DNA from: Bacteroidales bacterium UBA6192
GTDB lineage: Bacteria > Bacteroidota > Bacteroidia > Bacteroidales > F082
Length of the DNA: 19,088 bases
Reading direction: 5' to 3'
Assembly (NCBI GenBank): GCA_002422725.1
Contig: DITE01000115.1
Location: 1-19,088, forward strand
Shown: piece after piece, positions 16,723 through 19,088 of the stretch
Layout of the letters: each line of letters begins with the position of its first letter
Position numbering within the stretch: position 1 is the stretch's first letter
Made by a program: the position numbers and the translations under genes
The notes under the pieces: generated by a model
What the model saw: the letters and a program-made list of their open reading frames with translations, nothing else
Told to the model about the DNA's origin: nothing
Databases searched by the model: none

Positions 16723-16739
16723 CTAAAAACCAATGATCA

Positions 16740-17117
16740 ATGGCGAATAATCCAAAAGACCTTCGAATCAATTTCAAATTTTGGATCGAAACTTCAGAAG
16801 GCATAAGTATTTTAGGCGAAGGAAAATGGCAGTTGCTCAAAGCAATCAAAGTACATGGTTCATTAAAAAACGCAATTCAAAAAATGGGCTACAGCTACCG
16901 TCAAACATGGGATAACCTAAGAAAAATTGAAGAAAAACTTCAGGTAAAACTCATCGATAAAAGCCGGGGAGGAGAAAAAGGTGGTCAAACAGTTCTTACA
17001 CCACAAGGAGAAAAACTGGTGGATTTTTTTGACCATCTCTACAACGAAACGGAACCATACTTTCGTGAAAAGTCCGAAATAATGCAAATCGAGCTCAGAA
17101 AGATTTTTGAATCCTGA
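16740..17117 (+). CDS. ModE-type winged-helix transcriptional regulator, DNA-binding domain only
   Basis: 125 residues. The body follows the ModE N-terminal domain closely: ILGEGKWQLLKAIKVHGSL (24-42), AIQKMGYSYRQTWDNLRKIEE (45-65; recognition helix with YSYRQTW), KLIDKSRGGEKGG (70-82) with the typical GG-rich wing, and LTPQGEKLVDFF (86-97). A short helix ends the protein. There is no C-terminal MOP/molybindin domain, so it may not sense molybdate by itself or may use a partner. In E. coli, ModE represses molybdate transport and activates molybdenum-enzyme genes. Here the next genes encode lipoproteins and an exported protein, and a ModE-box-like palindrome lies between. An out-of-frame ATG at 16733 was not used because only 16740 gives the domain. 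Confidence 0.85.
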   Translation: MANNPKDLRINFKFWIETSEGISILGEGKWQLLKAIKVHGSLKNAIQKMGYSYRQTWDNLRKIEEKLQVKLIDKSRGGEKGGQTVLTPQGEKLVDFFDHLYNETEPYFREKSEIMQIELRKIFES

Positions 17118-17308
17118 ACTCGATAAGCACAAAGTCCAGTTTGCAAACTTCTCACAACAAATTAAGGATCAATATGTACCGTCCAATATAGAGAAGCAAG
17201 AAAGGAGTTTAAGTACCTGGATTCATTCTGTAATAGAATTATTTGCATTTTCCTTTCATTTTTTTTCAAATTCGTGTCTTAATCATAAGAGATATTAAAA
17301 TATAATTC

Positions 17309-17316
17309 TAAATTTG
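17309..17316 (+). promoter_or_regulatory. Bacteroidota -7 promoter element for the lipoprotein/receptor operon
   Basis: TAAATTTG matches TAnnTTTG. The start would fall at about 17321-17323, inside the palindrome that follows, with a leader of about 50 nt before the ATG at 17375. No convincing -33 box. The rest of the 257-bp gap from 17118 shows nothing I can name. Confidence 0.5.
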
Positions 17317-17320
17317 TCAC

Positions 17321-17344
17321 CGATATGCAATTTTATGCATGTCG
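17321..17344 (+). promoter_or_regulatory. 24-bp palindrome resembling a ModE box (candidate operator)
   Basis: Arms CGATATGCA (17321-17329) and TGCATGTCG (17336-17344) are complementary at 8 of 9 positions, with a 6-bp spacer. The ModE operator, as I recall it, also has two 9-bp arms around 6 bp, with CG-N-TAT at the left end and a CG right end. The site begins 4 bp after the -7 element, so it covers the expected transcription start, the classic place for a repressor. The gene just upstream encodes a ModE-type protein. Confidence 0.5.
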
Positions 17345-17374
17345 CTATTAATAACCATTTAAAAAATTAAACGT

Positions 17375-17947
17375 ATGATTTACAAGTATTTTAAAATCTC
17401 AGCTTTGTTATTCGCTTTAGCTATCTGTGTTTTTTCCTGCAAAAAAAGCGAAGAGACACCGAGTAAAAATGTGGCAAAACTAGGAGCTCAAACCAATGTA
17501 GAGATTGGAGGTTTTCTTTCAGTAGCTTTTAAAACTGTTTACGCTCAGGATGCTGCTGCTTCAAATCAGGAAAAGATTGACATATTGTGCTTTTATGAAG
17601 AAGAAGGTGGAAACTACATTGCTATTGCAGCACCCGGTACCGGAATTAATGGCATTTTCACAGGAGAATCCGCACCAGAAAACTGGACTGTAAAAAACCA
17701 AACCTATTTTACTGTTCCTGCAACAGAATTGTCAATTGAACAGTTTGATCAACTTGCAGATGGCGATGCCATAATCCAGGGTTATTATGATGAAACAGTA
17801 ACCAGTGGTAACAGGAAGGTAAAAAATCTAAAAATCAATGACATATATGCATTTAAAACAGCTGATGGCACCTTTGGCATTTTCAAAGTAATGGATGTAA
17901 GTCAGGGCGTGTCTGGTTATGTCGAGTTAGAGTATAAGACAAAATAG
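17375..17947 (+). CDS. Lipoprotein of unknown function (paralogue of the next gene's C-terminal domain)
   Basis: 190 residues. SPII signal with lipobox VFSC (C22) followed by Lys-Lys, so exported and membrane-anchored, probably at the outer membrane. The mature domain (about 38-190) has segments FLSVAFKTVYAQ (47-58), EKIDILCFYEEEGG (66-79), a IAAPGTG turn, ENWTVKNQT (102-110) and a C-terminal FKTADGTFGIFKV...GYVELEYK (160-188). The same order of motifs occurs in the downstream lipoprotein from about residue 142 on, so they are paralogues. I do not recognise a characterised family; all-beta exported proteins of this look are common beside TonB-dependent receptors in Bacteroidota. It is the first gene after the ModE-box-like palindrome. 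Confidence 0.75.
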   Translation: MIYKYFKISALLFALAICVFSCKKSEETPSKNVAKLGAQTNVEIGGFLSVAFKTVYAQDAAASNQEKIDILCFYEEEGGNYIAIAAPGTGINGIFTGESAPENWTVKNQTYFTVPATELSIEQFDQLADGDAIIQGYYDETVTSGNRKVKNLKINDIYAFKTADGTFGIFKVMDVSQGVSGYVELEYKTK

Positions 17948-18052
17948 AGATTGTTGCCGCGATTTCATGAAGGTGCAAAATCTTTAATTTTAAGCAGGAG
18001 CCCATTTATTGATAAAAGGATTCTGATCACTTAAACATTGTATTGATAATTT

Positions 18053-18070
18053 ATGACATAAAACTGTCAT
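18053..18070 (+). repeat. Inverted repeat upstream of the second lipoprotein
   Basis: ATGACA (18053-18058) and TGTCAT (18065-18070) are perfect 6-bp arms with a 6-bp spacer, 17 bp before the ATG at 18088. The spacer length equals that of the palindrome at 17321. It could be an operator or a small leader hairpin; I see no -7 box nearby. Confidence 0.35.
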
Positions 18071-18087
18071 GCATAAACTTTCATATT

Positions 18088-18990
18088 ATGTCCCGCATTC
18101 TTATTGCCATTCTATTCGTAATGCTTTTGTCTGGCTGTCAGGAAATAAAAAAGACAGCAGATCCTCCCCTGTTGGTGCTTAAAACAGGCGATTATACGTC
18201 AAACGAAGATGCTATTCCGATTGGTGGAAAAATTTCATTTGGGATCACTGCCACCGAAGGAAGTGCTCCCTTGACAAATCTACGAATCAGCCGTTTGGCT
18301 GATGAGCAGCTTATCGTTGAACTTGACAAAGGAATGTTTATCGAAAGTGGTGGACTCGATTTCACCTTTAACGCTGTGAAATCAGGTGCTCAAACAGAGG
18401 TCTGGCAATTTATGGTGATGAATGCCAACCGTGATTCTGCAGTTAAATCCCTGACTGTTAATCTCGGTGAAGGTTCAGCCTATGGGCCTATACTTCATTC
18501 TCCTTCCATTAAACTTGGAATGCAGCACAACACAATCTATCCTCAGTTTCTTGATCTTCACACTGGAATTGCATATAGTCAGGAATCAGTAAATGGTAAG
18601 GAAGACTTGATTGACCTCGTAGGGTTCGTTTACATGACAGGAGGAATTATGTCACCTACCTTGTGTTGCCCCGCATATTCCGGTAGCAGTTCGGTAACAG
18701 GTCACTATCCGCAAATCGAAAATTGGCTGAACAGAAATCTGACGCTTTATGATTATTATACCTCTGATAATGAATTAATACAGCCTGGTTCCTTTGATGA
18801 TGCACTCAATGACAGCTTGCTGGTCACGGCTTACCTTGCTGGAAATGTAAGTGGATTATGCAAATATGCTTTCTCAGGTCGGGTTGTTCCTTTCAAAACC
18901 ATGGATGGAAAATATGGTTTGATCAAAATCGTCCACGCAGATGTAGTGTCAGACGGATATATGGAATTTGAAGTGAAAATTCAACAATAG
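18088..18990 (+). CDS. Two-domain lipoprotein, Ig-like domain plus paralogous C-terminal domain
   Basis: 300 residues from the ATG at 18088; a TTG at 18043 is in frame but would put 15 residues ahead of a clean SPII signal MSRILIAILFVMLLSGC (C17). Residues about 28-128 look like an Ig-like beta sandwich (YTSNEDAIPIGGKISFGI, then VWQFMVMNANRDSAVKSLTV). Residues about 142-300 match the previous lipoprotein: QFLDLHTGIAYSQ, KEDLIDLVGF, ENWLNRNLT and PFKTMDGKYGLIKI...GYMEFEVK. Unlike that paralogue it has a Cys pair (C193-C194) and C258. It is 140 bp after the first lipoprotein and 4 bp before the next start, so it is coupled to the exported protein. Function unknown; a surface partner of that protein is a reasonable guess. 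Confidence 0.75.
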   Translation: MSRILIAILFVMLLSGCQEIKKTADPPLLVLKTGDYTSNEDAIPIGGKISFGITATEGSAPLTNLRISRLADEQLIVELDKGMFIESGGLDFTFNAVKSGAQTEVWQFMVMNANRDSAVKSLTVNLGEGSAYGPILHSPSIKLGMQHNTIYPQFLDLHTGIAYSQESVNGKEDLIDLVGFVYMTGGIMSPTLCCPAYSGSSSVTGHYPQIENWLNRNLTLYDYYTSDNELIQPGSFDDALNDSLLVTAYLAGNVSGLCKYAFSGRVVPFKTMDGKYGLIKIVHADVVSDGYMEFEVKIQQ

Positions 18991-18994
18991 ATTT

Positions 18995-19088
18995 ATGTAT
19001 AAACATTTCCTTTTGTATCTGATATCATTGATTTCATCAGCTTCTTTTGCTCAAGGAACAGTAGCAGGTTATGTTTTTCAAAAACAAA
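18995..19088 (+). CDS. Exported protein, probably TonB-dependent receptor or carboxypeptidase-regulatory-domain protein (3' end outside window)
   Basis: Only 31 residues are visible. MYKHFLLYLISLISSASFAQ is a good SPI signal with cleavage near Ala-Gln, followed by GTVAGYVFQK, which has the G-x-V-x-G-x-V start of the carboxypeptidase-regulatory-like domain found at the N-terminus of Bacteroidota TonB-dependent receptors. The ATG lies 4 bp after the preceding stop. The frame remains open to the end of the window. Identity is a guess from the first residues and context. Confidence 0.5.
   Translation, partial: MYKHFLLYLISLISSASFAQGTVAGYVFQKQ

Larger units (their letters stand above)
16337..16739. 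other. 403-bp divergent intergenic region
   Basis: AT-rich, no convincing gene on either strand. It separates the minus-strand lipoprotein from the ModE-type regulator and holds at least one regulator-side promoter, a direct repeat and a weak minus-strand -7 element, listed separately. I saw no tRNA, riboswitch-like core or strong terminator hairpin. Confidence 0.6.

Noticed and set aside
16606..16806. 66-codon open frame overlapping the start of the ModE-type gene
   Set aside because: It has no recognisable motif and overlaps the regulator's promoter elements and coding start in another frame.
17107..17298. 63-codon open frame after the ModE-type gene
   Set aside because: It overlaps the regulator's end, has a low-complexity Ser/Phe-rich end and shows no start signal or known domain.

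Overview
The window looks like a chromosomal segment of a Bacteroidota bacterium, probably Bacteroidales-like. The evidence is four separate lipoproteins with short SPII signals, several promoters with the Bacteroidota -7 element TAnnTTTG, weak Shine-Dalgarno signals, an A/T-leaning composition, and the gene run small membrane protein - mutL - rhomboid - rhomboid - EEP protein, which I recall as typical of that phylum. I saw no rRNA, tRNA, IS element, prophage or CRISPR array.

Region 1 (1-4794, plus strand). The C-terminal part of a DUF1338 protein (2-oxoadipate dioxygenase/decarboxylase family) is followed by an AAA_14/DUF4143-type ATPase with its own promoter and a TTAGCA operator-like repeat. 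Then comes a 979-residue FAD + Fe-S + CCG oxidoreductase of the YdiJ type. DUF1338 (HglS) and YdiJ catalyse consecutive steps, 2-oxoadipate to D-2-hydroxyglutarate to 2-oxoglutarate, so the two outer genes plausibly form the end of a lysine catabolic route. The ATPase looks like a later insertion.

Region 2 (4818-10047, minus strand). This is a tightly coupled five-gene operon. From its promoter near 10090 it reads: a long GroES-like protein, a lipoprotein binding component, a FecCD/BtuC-type permease and an ABC ATPase with a C-terminal extension (together an iron-complex/cobalamin-type importer), and a YtcJ-like amidohydrolase lipoprotein. Adjacent genes overlap by 1, 4, 4 and 23 bp.

Region 3 (10191-15263, plus strand). 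A divergent promoter drives a small membrane protein, MutL, two rhomboid proteases and a membrane-anchored endonuclease/exonuclease/phosphatase protein, with gaps of 6-30 bp. MutL has lost the usual endonuclease motif residues, and the second rhomboid has GASA in place of GASG.

Region 4 (15281-19088). This is the most unusual part. A lipoprotein made of two degenerate molybdopterin-oxidoreductase-like repeats faces a stand-alone ModE-type regulator. After the regulator come a 24-bp palindrome with the architecture of a ModE box placed right after a -7 element, two paralogous lipoproteins, and the start of an exported protein that resembles a TonB-dependent receptor. I infer a ModE-controlled surface/periplasmic locus, possibly for molybdate, tungstate or molybdopterin-related material. 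No family I know describes it, and the substrate is speculative.
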